A stretch of 64,000 nucleotides of DNA from Eremophila alpestris peregrina (lineage: Eukaryota > Chordata > Aves > Passeriformes > Alaudidae), in NCBI GenBank assembly GCA_009792885.1, contig WMCF01000114.1:562520-626519 (forward strand). The letters are read 5' to 3'. Shown here piece after piece: positions 52,701 to 64,000 of the stretch (the stretch's first letter is position 1; the number at the start of each line of letters is the position of its first letter). The notes under the pieces were generated by a model, which did no database searches, was not told where the DNA came from, and saw only the letters and a program-made list of their open reading frames with translations. The position numbers and the translations under genes are program-made.

Positions 52701-55544
52701 ACACCCGAATTTCAGATTTTTGGTTATAAAACAAATTTTGCAGTATTACAGGGCAAAATGCTTTGTAATTGAACAAGACATTACTATTGGTTTACATCTT
52801 TTACTTTGAAGAGTATCTTCCTTTTTGAGTATAAAGAATGGACAGGAACACACACTATCCAAGATTTAAAAATCTTTATTGCCTCCTTGGATTTTTTTTT
52901 TTTGTTTCTGCTCACAAAACATTAACAGTTTTAAATTTCAGCCTCAGCCCTGAAAAAAATGAGAATTCTGTTAAAACGTAATTACACTTCTAACTTCCAG
53001 GGAAAATTATTTGTCTAATTTTCTTATAAATCTGTATTTCCAATTGTGCAACAAAATCATTAAAGCGCATTCTCCACGTAGTAGCAAACTCAGTATTATA
53101 AGGAACAAAATAGTGTAAGAACAGTAGGTAGTCCCTTAGCCCAAATGGGTATTTTATAACCAATACTGAGTATTTAGCATGCTGACCCAGCACTGAAATT
53201 ACACTGTTGATATGTGACAGGCAACAAAAGCATGCCCATGAATCAAACAGTAACAATGCCAAAATTACTGACACAAACCATATTCTATACACATTTAATT
53301 ACTAATAAAATTAAGTCATAAAAACAAGAACAATTTTTGCATCCTTCTCCCCTTTTAGGATCAGGCAGCAATTTTTGTGTTTCATGTAGAGTGAGTTCTT
53401 CTGTTTCTGTTCCACTACTATCCGCAGAACCCACCCTGCCACCAGCACAGAATTCTTCTGCAAAGGAGCCCAAAAAGTTACATTGCAGAAAGAATCATCA
53501 TAATAAAAGGGATAATGAAAGAGAAAAAGATGCCTAAATACTGAGATATGGGCATGAAGAAATGTTAGTTCTTTTCTAATAAAGGCTACTGCTCAAACCC
53601 CTGTCTTTTACCTCCAAATTCACTCCAGTCATTTCTACAGACTTGGACAGAAAGAGGGCACAAGTTCAGGGTGTCTGCCCAGAGCTGTTCCCTCAAAGAT
53701 CTGATGACTGGTCCATAAGATACTGAAGAACTTTCTCTACCAAATCAGCAAACCATCTGAGCTAAACAGTCACAGCCAGAGTCACCTTCCTGAAGTTTTG
53801 GCTTGCCAAGGAAACAAATACTTCCTTATGAATCTCTGCATGGACACTAGTGGTGTGAGTGCTCAGATCCATCAGCTCCTTTGTGATTAGCAAAGATGAC
53901 AGGGAACAGCACTACCACACCCAGGCTCATTCCCCTGCATGTCAGGATTCAGCCTTCCTCACACTTAACCTGGTGAATGTGGGCTGCCTTTGTTCTGCAA
54001 GCACAATGTGCTACCTTCTGTATGACACAGGAAAAACCACTCCACAGGCTTAGCATATTACTTCTTGTCAGAGCAGCAGCCTCACATAAATGAGGTCTTT
54101 CAAAAGATGGAGGTGTGGGACTGAAGGCCAGCAAGAGGAAATGGTACATCCCAGCCTTCAGCTATGGCATCAGGAAAACAGGCATGTGCTTCAGTACACA
54201 GCCACACACACTGGGATGAGCTGCTCTGTTCCCCATTAGGGATGTAAGCAAAAAGAGAGGACATAAAAGAGCACATATTTGAAGACCAGACTACATCTCC
54301 AGTACTAATAATGAGACTGAGATAAAGGAGGCAGTGCCAAGTCTCATCAGAGACTCTTCAGAATGCACCTATCCCTCCTCTCCCAATGGAAGGCTCCTTT
54401 AGAGAATGAAGAAAAGCAGCAGCAAATGAAAATCCTTCCAGCCTTCAAACAAGCCTGCATAACAGAATGTAACATTTTTATCTCCAACAGAAGAGGAAAA
54501 GCATCAGAGGAAACTATTGTGATACACAGCACGATACCTGGAACACATCACATGGTGGCAAAGCAGTAGAAGATGCTAATTATTCAAGAATATCAGAACT
54601 AAGATGACAATTTAATTAAGACCATTAGAAGTAGTAGTGCCAAATCTAGGTAAAACTGAATGCAGAGGAGCTGGCCACATTCTGCTTAGAAATATAGGTG
54701 AACATGAAAAAGTGTAACTAACTCTTATATGGGACTCTGTAGATGCCAAGAATGGCACATAATAGCTAAATAATGCTGAAAGAGGCTCCAAGGAGGGTGC
54801 TCATCTAAACCTCTGCCACACAAGTCACTGGGTGGAATGCAGCTGCACACAGGCTGAACTTTTAATCAGTTCCTGTAAAGCTGTAAAATCAAGAGTGCCA
54901 GTTGAGAAATAAATGACTGTTGAGAGGTACAGAGCCTGAAGCAGCAAGACATCAATCTAAAGTAAACTGCACTAGCACAGGAACTTCTCACTGTTGAGAA
55001 CTGTGGGCTGAAGAAGAGGCAGGAAAGCCAAAATATATTCTCTATCCATGAAGACACAAAGTTCTTCAGCTTCAGTAAGAGACACACTGCTCTGTGAAGA
55101 TTTGCATGGACAAGCAGAGACAGAACTACTTGTGCAGTAGTGAAGGCACTGTGGTGGTCACAAGCACCAGAACACTGTACAGCTGTGAGCTGCTTATTAA
55201 AAGAATGCAATGTCCTACAATTCCAAATCATTTCAAATATCATGATCATCAGCCAGGGGCGTAGGCCAACCAACCAACAGGACACACACTTGGTTCAAAG
55301 GTACATAAATTACCCTTTATCAGAGAACAAACCACCAAAATAATCCCTAATTGATTCCATTTCAGCAGCTGTAAATTCCCTTTCCCCCACTTTCAAATAC
55401 AGTTTAGCAACTGGAACATCACAACTGTACCTTTTCTGCCTTTTTGTCAGAGATGTCTTGTTTTTCTAGAACTGCCATGCTCTCCTTCAGGTTTTTCACT
55501 ATGTCTGCAGGAGACTTGTGGGACTTGCCAAAGGGGAATGGCAT
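37598..55544 (-). CDS. CAB39: CAB39 (MO25-alpha), complete coding region in eight exons
   Basis: Encodes calcium-binding protein 39/MO25-alpha, a cytosolic helical-repeat scaffold that binds the pseudokinase STRAD and locks the kinase LKB1 (STK11) in its active state; it also activates some STE20-family kinases. Coding exons on the minus strand are 55431-55544, 47807-47971, 43869-43987, 41783-41951, 40999-41058, 39523-39588, 38585-38728 and 37598-37786. They sum to 341 codons plus TAA with the reading frame kept at every junction. All introns are GT-AG. The protein starts [16 protein letters not shown] and ends [11 protein letters not shown]. That ending identifies the alpha form rather than CAB39L, whose tail differs. 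Residues I recall as part of the STRAD-binding surface (Arg227, Arg240, Phe243, Met260) fall at exactly those numbers. No frameshift or premature stop is seen. Identification is from memory of the family, not from an alignment. Confidence 0.97.
38585..38728 (-). CDS. CAB39: CAB39 coding exon 7 (residues 232-279)
   Basis: A 144-nt exon encoding 48 residues from [15 protein letters not shown] to FEAFHVFK. The acceptor is TGCCTTCAG and the donor AAG|GTATGC, with phase 0 on both sides. It contains Arg240, Phe243 and Met260, the STRAD-contact residues as I recall them from structural work. All are intact. Confidence 0.97.
39523..39588 (-). CDS. CAB39: CAB39 coding exon 6 (residues 210-231)
   Basis: A 66-nt exon encoding 22 residues from [14 protein letters not shown] to KRQSLK. 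The acceptor is TTCTGTATTTAG and the donor AAG|GTAAGG, with phase 0 on both sides. It carries Tyr223, Arg227 and Lys231, part of the surface that I recall lining the pocket for the C-terminal Trp-Glu-Phe motif of STRAD. Confidence 0.95.
39830..40015 (+). mobile_element. Degenerate CR1 fragment in a CAB39 intron, plus orientation
   Basis: Contains TTCTTACAGAAATAGG and TTGCCCAGAGAAGCTG, then CACCCCTGAAGTGTCCAAG and GCCAGGCTGGATG, all typical of the CR1 3' region. Later parts are blurred. It is antisense to CAB39 within intron 39589-40998. The GC-richer sequence continues to about 40130 and may belong to it. Confidence 0.75.
40999..41058 (-). CDS. CAB39: CAB39 coding exon 5 (residues 190-209)
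   Basis: A 60-nt micro-exon encoding exactly 20 residues, from Asp-Leu-Leu-Thr-Arg to Gln-His-Tyr-Asp-Arg. The acceptor is TTTTTTACAG and the donor AGG|GTGAGC, with phase 0 on both sides. It is too short to be noticed as a free-standing ORF and was found by looking for the missing MO25 segment between its neighbours. Confidence 0.95.
41783..41951 (-). CDS. CAB39: CAB39 coding exon 4 (end of Gly133 to Lys189)
   Basis: A 169-nt exon: one base finishes Gly133, then 56 codons from [17 protein letters not shown] to ASDAFATFK. The acceptor is TTTTTTTAATAG and the donor AAG|GTAATT. It encodes central helical repeats, including the segment [15 protein letters not shown]. Confidence 0.97.
43869..43987 (-). 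CDS. CAB39: CAB39 coding exon 3 (residues 94-132 and two bases of Gly133)
   Basis: A 119-nt exon encoding [16 protein letters not shown] through NILFMLLK, followed by the first two bases of a glycine codon. The acceptor is TTTTTGACAG and the donor GG|GTATGT. The split Gly133 codon (GG|G) is completed by the first base of the next exon. This is the only coding junction in the gene that is not phase 0. Confidence 0.97.
47807..47971 (-). CDS. CAB39: CAB39 coding exon 2 (residues 39-93)
   Basis: A 165-nt exon reading [16 protein letters not shown] at its start and ADLQLIDFE at its end. The acceptor is TTTCTTTAG and the donor GAG|GTAAGA. Phase is 0 at both ends. It encodes the first helical repeats of the MO25 armadillo-like fold. 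It is separated from the start-codon exon by a 7.46-kb intron, the longest one between coding exons. Confidence 0.97.
48158..48172. repeat. A15 homopolymer
   Basis: Simple A run in the CAB39 intron, about 190 bp from exon 47807-47971. Confidence 0.9.
50000..50330 (-). mobile_element. CR1 fragment in a CAB39 intron, minus orientation
   Basis: Starts with CGGAATCACTGGATCATTGA and GGCTGGAAAAGACCCTTAAG, the reverse of a CR1 tail. It continues with AGGCAACCTGTTCCAGTGTC and GACCACCTGCACCATCAAAG. It lies in the sense orientation of CAB39 in intron 47972-55430. Boundaries are approximate. Confidence 0.88.
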
Positions 55545-55587
55545 GATTGCAAACCACTAGGTCTTCCTTCTGTGGCTCCTGCTTCAC
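55431..55587 (-). CDS. CAB39: CAB39 exon with start codon (residues 1-38) and 43 nt of 5' UTR
   Basis: Translation starts at the ATG whose first base is 55544. The base at -3 is A, a favourable context. In-frame TAG and TGA codons lie 5 and 14 codons upstream within the same exon, so the protein cannot extend further. The exon opens at 55587 after a strong pyrimidine-rich tract ending TTTTCCAG, so at least one more non-coding exon must exist upstream. It closes with AAG followed by a GTACAG donor, which is weaker than the other donors of the gene. It encodes the N-terminal segment up to Ala-Glu-Lys38, with phase 0 at the junction. Only 55431-55544 (114 nt) is coding. Confidence 0.95.
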
Positions 55588-56379
55588 CTGGAAAAGGAGG
55601 AGAAAGAATGTACATCAAAAATAGAAACTTGAGCTCTGTATAACAACACACACAAAGATCAAGGGAGAGTAGCAAAGGTATTCATACATGGAATAAAGAT
55701 GCTTAACAGGTGAACTAGAGCTTGCCATGACAAAGTTAAATTGTTGTATTTCTTTTAAGACATAAGATACACAATGAAAGAACTCATACTAAGATCATCA
55801 TCTTAGGCTTCAGGAGCAAATTAAAGAGTATGTTAATTATATCCAAAGCCACATACAGCACACGTGCCCCATATGGGCAAGACTTAGAAGGATCAATTAT
55901 TCCAATTAACGCTGTCAAGCAAAATGCCTTCTCACATGAGGTGTTTGACACATGCTCCTCATGTCTCAGGACTCTCAATGACTGCCCAGGTACATGCTTT
56001 TACCCAGATTCATTCCATAGTGAATTTGCAGATGCAAAGCAGACCCCAAATTCTGCACCTTAGAGCAGGACCTACAAACACAAAGCAGGAGAGGCTACAG
56101 ACAGCAGCCTCCTCCTGTCAAGACACCTGGCATGTCCTGGCATCTTTGTATCTGTAATAATACTAAAATACAGTCCCACCCTCACACATTTTATGGGAAA
56201 TAAAATTTAACACCTAGCAGGGATACATATAGCACTTGAAAACATTAAAAGCAACACCTGATGTGTATCTTTCTCAAGATAAAATGTGTCTTACAGGAGA
56301 AAGCTTCCTTCCCTAAAAATATCTGGCTCTTGAATCCAAATGCATTTATTCTTCTGTATATTTACAGGTATTTACTTTT

Positions 56380-56410
56380 ACACACACACACACATACACA
56401 TATATATACT
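56380..56410. repeat. (CA)n/(TA)n microsatellite
   Basis: About seven CA units running into CATACACATATATATA. It is in the CAB39 5' intron. Confidence 0.9.
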
Positions 56411-58494
56411 CTCTTCTGTGTAGAAAATAGAAATGTACTACTGAAATAACTGAAGCTTTTGTTACTAAACACATACACCCACATTTAAACAATAATAAAA
56501 GCTTCTTACAAGTGAATTCCATAAAGCATACTTCTACAACTCTAATCTAGACAGAAAAGAACAGGAAATCCTCCATTAAAAATGCTGACAGTGCTACTTC
56601 TGCAAGACACAACAGACAGCTGAATCCAGCAGAGCAGAGCAGAGCCTGCACTGTCATTCCCAAGAAGGGGTATTACTGTCAAAGTTGAATTTCTCCCTCT
56701 CTGCAGTGTCTGTGCAGTGAGTAACAAGTCAACTCTAACCAGTACATGTTCAAGTTTCTTATCTGACACAATGCACTTTGCTCCTTGATTGAAATACCAG
56801 CTCATCCATCAGGAACTCCAAAACATTACTCCTGATCTTATTCAACAGTTTTGATCATGGATGAAAAATCCCAGTGTAATGCTATTTTGGAGTTACTTTT
56901 AGTTTTAAAACAAGTAAGTTTGGCTGGCCCAAGGGCAACAATTTAAAGGGTAAGACCAGAAGAACTTGGATCTTTAGCCAAGTAAATTTCCATAAATAGA
57001 GATTTCAGTTAAGCAGTTACAGAGATCATACGTTCACTGTTCCATGCCTACAACTGACTTAAAGCATAGGGTAGGTAGTTTTTAATTAGATTGCTTCCAG
57101 ATAGAAGTATCAGCAGGAAAGTTGAAACAAGACCTTCCACCAGCCCTTTTCATTCTTTAACAGATCACAAGGACTTTCTGTTGCATTTATTTCGTAGTAT
57201 GAGTCATTATAGTAATCTCTCATTCACAATCTGCACCAAGAAGGGGCTGTAACACTAAAATTACAAATGCAGGAGATAAAGAGAGATCAAAAAGTGTCCA
57301 CAGGTCCTTACTTTGACAAGAGAATTTTATGCCTCACACTACATCACATCCAGTGGAACAGAAACCTACAGCTAAGAAAAGCACCATTACTGACTGTTAT
57401 TTAATGAAAATACAATGTCATTTAAAACAATATTTAAAGCAAATTATGATATTTTCACACAGGATTTTTGTCCTAGAAAGGGACAGTGTGAAAGTAAGCA
57501 TAATTTCCCCACAACACAGATTACATACCTTGAGCATCACAGCCACATTTTAAATGTTCTCTTTATCTCTCCCTTTGTAACTACTTCTGCCAAATTAAGA
57601 CGAGCCCTGAAAACAAATCTGGATTCTTTCATGTTTGCATATCATCACTGATAGTAATAGTATTTAACAACTACTCTGCCTATTCCTTCTGGAAGATAGC
57701 TATACCCATGTAACAGAAAAGGACTTGTTTTATGCATTAAAACAGAAGCAAATCCTCTAGGAATGCAAACAGCTGAGAGAACAAAGACATATGGAACCAC
57801 AAAATCTGGTATGACAGTGATATACAAAGAAAATAAATCAATCCAAAGAAAAGAGCCCTGCACACTCATTTTCTGGATCAGAACTATGCTACTCCTAAGG
57901 TCTAAAAGGCTACATGGACAATGCAAAACCTATGGAAATACAGGATATTGATAAACAACTGTCCTCAGTGTGCCCAGGGTCCAGGTTTGCAAAACTTGAT
58001 TTGCCTCTAGACAGTGACTAATTTTTTCTTTAACAATAGTCTATAGCTTTGATTTATTCCTGAAGCTTTCCAGGTTCTGTGTAAATCAGATCCACATACA
58101 TGTGTACTCAAATCATACACAAGCTCCACTCTATGTACTAGCATATCTAGTAGAAAATAATCATTTAATAACAGCTCACTAGCTTACATTTATATTAAAC
58201 ATTTTCTCCCAATCCAGGTAAGTTCCTGTATGAACCTCTCATAAGCAATTTAGAAAAATCAGGAACCATTAAGAAGGAAATCTACATCCTTGATTACTGA
58301 AGGTGACATTTTGCTTCACAGAATATTTTTTATTATATAAAATGAAGTAAATACACAGTTTATGCCATTTCAATTTTATTTCTGGAAGGAATGCAATGGC
58401 ACTGCTGGGAACATCATCTGGGGCCTCAAGACTGAAGATCCCACAAACCCTGAAGCAAAATTCTGTTCCTGAAAAACCTGTGCCACATCCTGCC

Positions 58495-58511
58495 AAAAAA
58501 AAAAAAAAAAA
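58495..58511. repeat. A17 homopolymer
   Basis: A run of 17 A in the CAB39 5' intron, with no recognisable retrocopy in front of it. Confidence 0.9.
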
Positions 58512-61500
58512 GTCAAGCAAAAAGGAGCAGTGCTTTGTCTCTCAAAGCTGTACTTCATGCAGGAGAACATAGACAGGCTGTTCCTTTTTCAGCCCAGCAA
58601 AACTACCCCCAGCAGCACTCTGTGCACAATAGACAATGACAACATCTGTGTGGGATCGGAAAGAGCTGCCACCACCCACATCTGCAACACAAGAAAAAAA
58701 GGGAACAACATCAAATGACATTTTCTGTAAATAAGAATAGGCCTTACATCATGTCAAATGATAACTGATTCACAATACTAGCACCTGGTTGCCTTGCAAA
58801 TTCAGGATAAAACATTGATTGTGGCTAAACAAAGGATCATAGGATTCCTGAAGAGTTAAACTGCAAAAGTACATGGACAGCTCTGTGCTCTGCTGAGCTG
58901 CCTTGCCTTATCTTTCCAGAAACCTCACGTTCATCCATTTGTTAAAAGAGACCATGGACAATATTACACAAACCTCAGGATTTCTCAGGCACGCGTTTCA
59001 TTTCACCAGTATTCAAATAGGCCACAGGTAACAAAATTTAAGGTCCTCAAAGCACAGGGGTCAAAGCCACAATTAGAAATCTGAAGTGATGTTATCAATC
59101 CCAATGTGCCATCAAACAACAACATGGCACACGGCCAAACACCCAGAGATGGAAGTTCCACTGACACATTTGGGCTTTTGTGACAACCAGAGATAGTACC
59201 CCACTGTTTCAGACAGTATATAACTTCCAGCTCTGTCAATGCACCAGGCATCCATGCAGTTTGCTTTATCTATAAGGCTTTGTATTTTTTATTCACTGGA
59301 TTGACCACACAATCAATAATGTCCAATTTAAATCTAATGCATTCCATACATAAGATTTTAATGTGTCTGCTGAGTAAAAAAACCAGCATTTCTCTGTGAG
59401 GACAACCCTCCTGCAGAAAAAAGACAGCCACAGGAACAAATACAGAAGCATGATAAACAAATTCCTTTAATTAATTTAAATTCTCTGAAGAATAGATACA
59501 CTAGCCAGGACTATGGTCTGTCATGTAGCTGAGCTTTTTTTATTTTAAGGGTCAGAAAATATGCTACCTCTATAACAGAAGTGTTGCCACTGTTTAAAAC
59601 CTGATTACTTACTAATAGAAGTGGGTTTTTTTCTGTTGTAGGAAGCATGTTTTTGTTACTGTGAGATGCCTACACTACTATTTTCAGAACAATATTGGCA
59701 CAAGAATTGGTGCAATTACACTCCTGACTACTCTAACGTGTGCAGAGTTACTCCACAGACAAATGAATTTGTGGCACCAAAGTCTCACCAGCACAGACTT
59801 TTAAAGGGAAGAAGGGAAAGAGATTAAACTGAATGGAAAGCCATCCCAGCAGTATAAGCAGGATACAAAGGCACACTCAAGTCTTTCTGCTTTAGACATA
59901 CCATGAATTTACCACAATATAAAGTTTAAACTTTTTTTTCTCTGCACAGAAGTATAATCAATAAATAAAGCATAATTTAAGTATTCACACATATTCCAGC
60001 TCCAGAGAGCAAACCACCACCATGCAAAATGCTACTGAACTAATGTAAAAAAGTGCTACATGTCTAATTTTGTGAAAGAAACAGTTGCAATAAACTCAAT
60101 CCTTATTCTATTATGGCCCTCACCATTTACTTGCACTATATTAAGTCCTCAGCTGCATCTTGCTGCCTCATTTATACACACCTAAAGTTTACAGCGACTG
60201 CTTTTGCAAGCTCCTAATGAGGAAAAGAAGAGGAAAAAACTCTTCAGCTATTTCCTGGCTGGAACTGCACATGTTAAAAAAAACCAAGCCTAGAGAGAAA
60301 GCCCATGTAACATCCATTTAATGTGCACGTAAGAAGGAAACTGCTGCAGATCAAACAAAACCAACATCATTTTAGTAAGGCCATATAATTAATAGTAAGG
60401 TTCCCCATGGCAGATAAGCCAACCCCAAAGCTGGCTACTGCTGAGGGAGGTCCCATTCTCCCCACACCCCTTCCCCCTGTTCTATGCCAGGGCAGCTGAC
60501 CCATCCATGAGCTTAGCCACCCACCAAGCTACCAGAAAACTAACACTCAAAGGAAAATAACCAATGAGTAGTGTAGGGAATGTAGAAAAAAACACCCCTT
60601 TGAGCAGCAAGCTCGCAGTCTCACCAGAAGAGCACTTCATGGTAAGGCTGGAGCCTAATCAACAGCGGGCTGGAGGGGCAAGGTCACTTTCCATCAGTTA
60701 TTTTGAGAAGCCTGATATTTGTCTCAGTGCCCAGTGCTGACTGAACCCACCAAAATGGCAGAAGACAAAGCCAACAAAAAGAGAGACAATCAATAAAAAT
60801 AAAAATTCTGAAAGGTTCTTAATACAAACCAGTACAAGGCACCCTGAGCTATGAGCCAAAGAAGGGAGGAGGAGAGGGCTGAGGTAGTCAGGAGGGAAGG
60901 GCACACCAGCTTCTCCTCCTCCTCCAGGTAGAGGGAAGCTGCCAACTTCTATCCTGAAATCATATCACATGTCAATTACCCTTCACTGCTAATAGCACAT
61001 AGGAGAATGGCTTAAACAAATACACTTAAATAAACTAATGAATGAGTCTACAAAGGCAAAATCCCTAGTTTCACAATGAACAATTGGGGCTGCACTGCAC
61101 GTGGATTTTTACTTGACAATTTATCAGCCTCTTACTGACACAACATGTTGCATCTTGCTAAAAAGGGGCACATTGTTATTAAAAAAATATAATATAGCAA
61201 GCTCTTGTTTATCTTGATAGACCTGATTTCCCTCAGAACTCACTCTTTTGCTGCATGCTTCTTGGATTAACCAGGATCATTAAACCACTATTGAAAGCAA
61301 TACCATAAATTAGTTTTCTTCAGGTGTAATTGCTACAAGCAGCTGTTAGCTCAGCTAGAATTCACCACTGTTAAGTCTGGTTGGAATGATAAAACCAGAA
61401 ACAGATCGAGAAATTATACATTTTTAAAAGCACTGTCTTACTCTCAGACATGCCCAGCATCCCAAAGGAAGACTGACAGCCATGTCTTTGATCCAAGAAC

Positions 61501-63430
61501 CACTTTTTATGCAAGCTACCATGCTCCTTGGGAAAAAAAACATTGGAGTACTTCAAAGGCAGAAGCGGCACCTTATTAGCTATGCAACCCTCTTGTACAA
61601 GATTATGAAATGTCACCAGCTATCAGAGCATTTAGGCAGACGAGGTTCCTGCCTGTATTTCTGGGAGTGTGGTTTGTCCCAGACACGTGCAGCAGCACTG
61701 CAGGACAGCGGCCAGGTGTCACTGGGAAGCATCTGGAATATTGCTGCCAGCTCCTCCCTGCACATTCCTGCCTGCAGCACATCTTCCTGAGAGGCTTCAC
61801 CACTTCTGACTGCACAAGAGCAGTGACCAAGGGCAGCACCCATCCTTTCCTTCAGTGTGTTATTCCAATTGAGTACTCACATTCCTCATCAAAACATTCT
61901 TGGACATTTTTCATGTGCTGTGTTCTGCTACATCTTTCAGTATCCTCATTCTGGATAGATGGTTTCCCACTAGATTACAAGATTTTCCAGAGCTTCAGTA
62001 TTGTACCAAAGCAGTTCTTTTCTTTTGGATATGTTAAACAAATTGAAACACAACAGCCTCTCATCCAAAATGTGTCTGAGCAGCACAGTTTATTAACACA
62101 AGCTCACCTGCAAAACCTTCCTATCACAAAGGAAATGAAACTGATAAGGAGCAGAGCCACACCACAGTGTATTTCAGGGCTCCAGCATGAACTGTTCAGT
62201 GTAACCATGGCTTTCCATGGCAGAGTAAGGCTGTGCTTGTAAATGGTAATTACTGGCAAAATTTAAGGGTATAGTCCAGGTCTAAGGCATTTTTGCTATC
62301 CTCTAAATACTTCCACACACCTTTTCAGTATTTCTTTCAACATAGCTTTAAAATGTGGATAAAAGAATTACACCAATGGTCTGTTTGGATCTGTTGTGAT
62401 AATTTTGTGAGGAATATAATTCATACATATAAGTTTTCCTGAAGGACAGGCATGTTCATCTCATACTTGGCATGTCCCACCCAGCATGGAACTAGCATCT
62501 TTCTTAAAATTCACAATTAACTTCTTCTATCAAGTCTGCAGTGCACAAAAGCTTTAATGTGATTCAAAAGCAGTTTCACAACTCCGCATCACAGAATTAT
62601 TTGTGGTGTGACCCATTTAAAGATTAAAATGGGAAAAAATCCCCTCTAAAATGGCAACTTAATTCAGGGAAAAATGAAAATCATTAAGAAAAAAATTCCT
62701 TCCTGTAACACAGAAGAACAATGAATGAACAAAATAATAATTCAATGGATTCAGAAAAAGTGGTAAAATTGGAAAATACATTTCTACACAAAAATGAAAT
62801 TAATAATGTGACCTAGCTTCTTACTTTCTGAAAATTTCCAAGCAATTAAAACTCTGGCAGTTCATAGCTCTGCTTGTTACTTTAGCACCAAATGCTACCT
62901 GATTCCTTTCATTAAGCAGGCTTCTCTCTTGCCATTCAATTAATTTACTGATCCTTCTGCCTCTTCAAGAGCCTCCTTCTCCAGCAGACACCTGCACCAC
63001 ACTGGACAAAGAAAAGGGCAGCTACTGCCATTGGCCTCCCCTGCAGCCCCTAACACTACATTATACTCTGTGACTTGTACATTATTATAGAAATTGCAGT
63101 TTAACACACAGCTACAGAAGCATTAAGTAGAAACTGATTTTAAATAGTACTGCTGCTTTTAAGGGGCTTCAGAGATCCAGCACAAGCAGAAAAGCTTGTT
63201 AATACTAAAGCTTAGAATGTGAGATCCCAGCCTGTCTCCATGTTGAAGGAAATCTAATGACTCAGCTTCTTTCCCTGGTGTGCTGTTTAGAGTTACCCCA
63301 CCCATCCATTTCCCCACAAACCTCACTGCTATATTGCAATATGGTATACAGACAGGCATGTGAATGCCTCACCCATTCCTTAGGAAGTATATTTAAAAAT
63401 TAATTTTAAAAAAAAATCTGAATTTAATCA

Positions 63431-63520
63431 CAAAAAGCAACTACTATTTCTAGCACACTATGCACAAAGAACTTACCTGAAGCTTCAAGAGCAGCTGTCA
63501 GACAATATGCCCACTTCTGG
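63431..63520 (-). other. Candidate CAB39 5' non-coding exon
   Basis: On the minus strand a perfect donor CAG|GTAAGT has its last exonic base at 63477. Possible acceptors upstream are CTGGCCAG and CACTGTGTCAG, both with weak pyrimidine tracts, giving an exon of roughly 40-60 nt. The position between the coding exons and an off-window promoter is plausible. Another perfect CAGGTAAGT occurs on the plus strand near 58217, so a donor alone is weak evidence. Confidence 0.2.
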
Positions 63521-64000
63521 CCAGGTAGAAGCTGACACAGTGGGCTCCTAACCTGGTATTTCAGTCAATCCCCTGTTGGCTCAGCTGCCCATACTGCATC
63601 ATCACAAACCCCAGAATATTTGTTACATGACAGAAAATGCTGCAATTCTATACGTGCCATTCTACCCACCCTTGGAAGCAAAAATGCAAAGCAAGAGTCT
63701 TCTTTTTAACTATTTCTAGTCCTTTGCACATATTATTCCCATTCCTTTCCAGAGGTTGGGTCTCTTTGCAGCAGATTTTCTGATATACATCTAAGGGTCA
63801 ATTTAGAGAGTGAAGTAGTGGCAAAAGTGGAGGCAGAAGGACACTGCAGTTTCATTTCTGATTTCACATTGTGAAGTACAGCCTAGAGTTCACAAGTTCA
63901 AATAACTCAAATCAGCTGTCTGAGTGTGAGACACCACCCAGGTGAAGGAGAGGAAACCCCATCAGCACCACAACATCAGCACTGAGCCTAAACCAGAAAA

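Larger units (their letters stand above)
47972..55430 (-). other. CAB39 7.5-kb intron after the start-codon exon
   Basis: Mostly AT-rich. It contains an A-run at 48158-48172, a CR1 fragment near 50000-50330 and an AT-rich stretch around 50860-50960. No additional conserved exon was recognised. Confidence 0.85.
55588..64000 (-). other. CAB39 5' UTR intron (promoter not reached)
   Basis: The start-codon exon has a spliced acceptor, so this sequence is intronic or holds further non-coding exons. There is no CpG island up to 64000, so the main promoter probably lies beyond the right edge. It contains a (CA)n/(TA)n tract at 56380-56410 and an A17 run at 58495-58511. The open frames in it show no family resemblance I recognise. 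Confidence 0.7.

Noticed and set aside
37598..55544. CAB39L (MO25-beta) as the identity
   Set aside because: The C-terminus KRPAQQEA and the [14 protein letters not shown] segment are of the alpha type, and ITM2C as neighbour fits the CAB39 locus.
58213..58222. Perfect splice donor CAGGTAAGT on the plus strand
   Set aside because: No matching exon or transcript evidence on that strand; such 9-mers arise by chance at about this frequency.
61610..62242. 210-codon plus-strand open frame in the CAB39 5' intron
   Set aside because: No recognisable family, low-quality amino-acid pattern and overlapping antisense frames; length alone is not enough.

Overview
The window reads as vertebrate nuclear DNA, most likely from a bird. 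The evidence is a split gene with GT-AG introns, a CpG-island promoter, several fragments of CR1-type LINE (the main interspersed repeat of birds and other reptiles), and compact introns. A retroviral LTR-like block resembles passerine elements I remember, but I could not search a database. There are no bacterial-style operons, IS elements or CRISPR arrays.

Two protein-coding genes are supported, both on the minus strand. The first is CAB39 (MO25-alpha), the scaffold subunit of the LKB1-STRAD-MO25 kinase complex. All eight coding exons lie between 37598 and 55544. They join in frame at consensus splice sites into a 341-residue protein, the normal length of the family. A 3' UTR of about 2.4 kb runs down to a strong polyadenylation site near 35190. 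The 5' non-coding exon(s) and promoter are not resolved; they lie right of 55587 and probably beyond the right edge, with one weak exon candidate ending at 63477.

The second gene is ITM2C (BRI3), a type II membrane protein. Only its first coding exon is here (13768-13881, 38 codons), inside a CpG island that also holds a GC-rich minisatellite interrupted by a 212-base assembly gap. The rest of the gene is off the left edge, so 1-13767 is interpreted as ITM2C intron 1. The same-strand order CAB39 then ITM2C matches the mammalian arrangement I recall on human 2q37, which supports both calls.

Layout: 1-13767, ITM2C intron 1 with a minisatellite at the left edge; 13560-14530, ITM2C CpG island and exon 1; 14531-35170, intergenic DNA with two CR1 fragments and an LTR-like block; 35170-37597, CAB39 3' UTR with a miR-451 seed match, two Pumilio elements and a 54-base A/U tract; 37598-55587, CAB39 coding exons and introns with two more CR1 fragments; 55588-64000, CAB39 5' intron sequence.

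I found no convincing undescribed system. The items most worth checking are post-transcriptional signals in the CAB39 3' UTR and the G-rich repeat at the ITM2C promoter.
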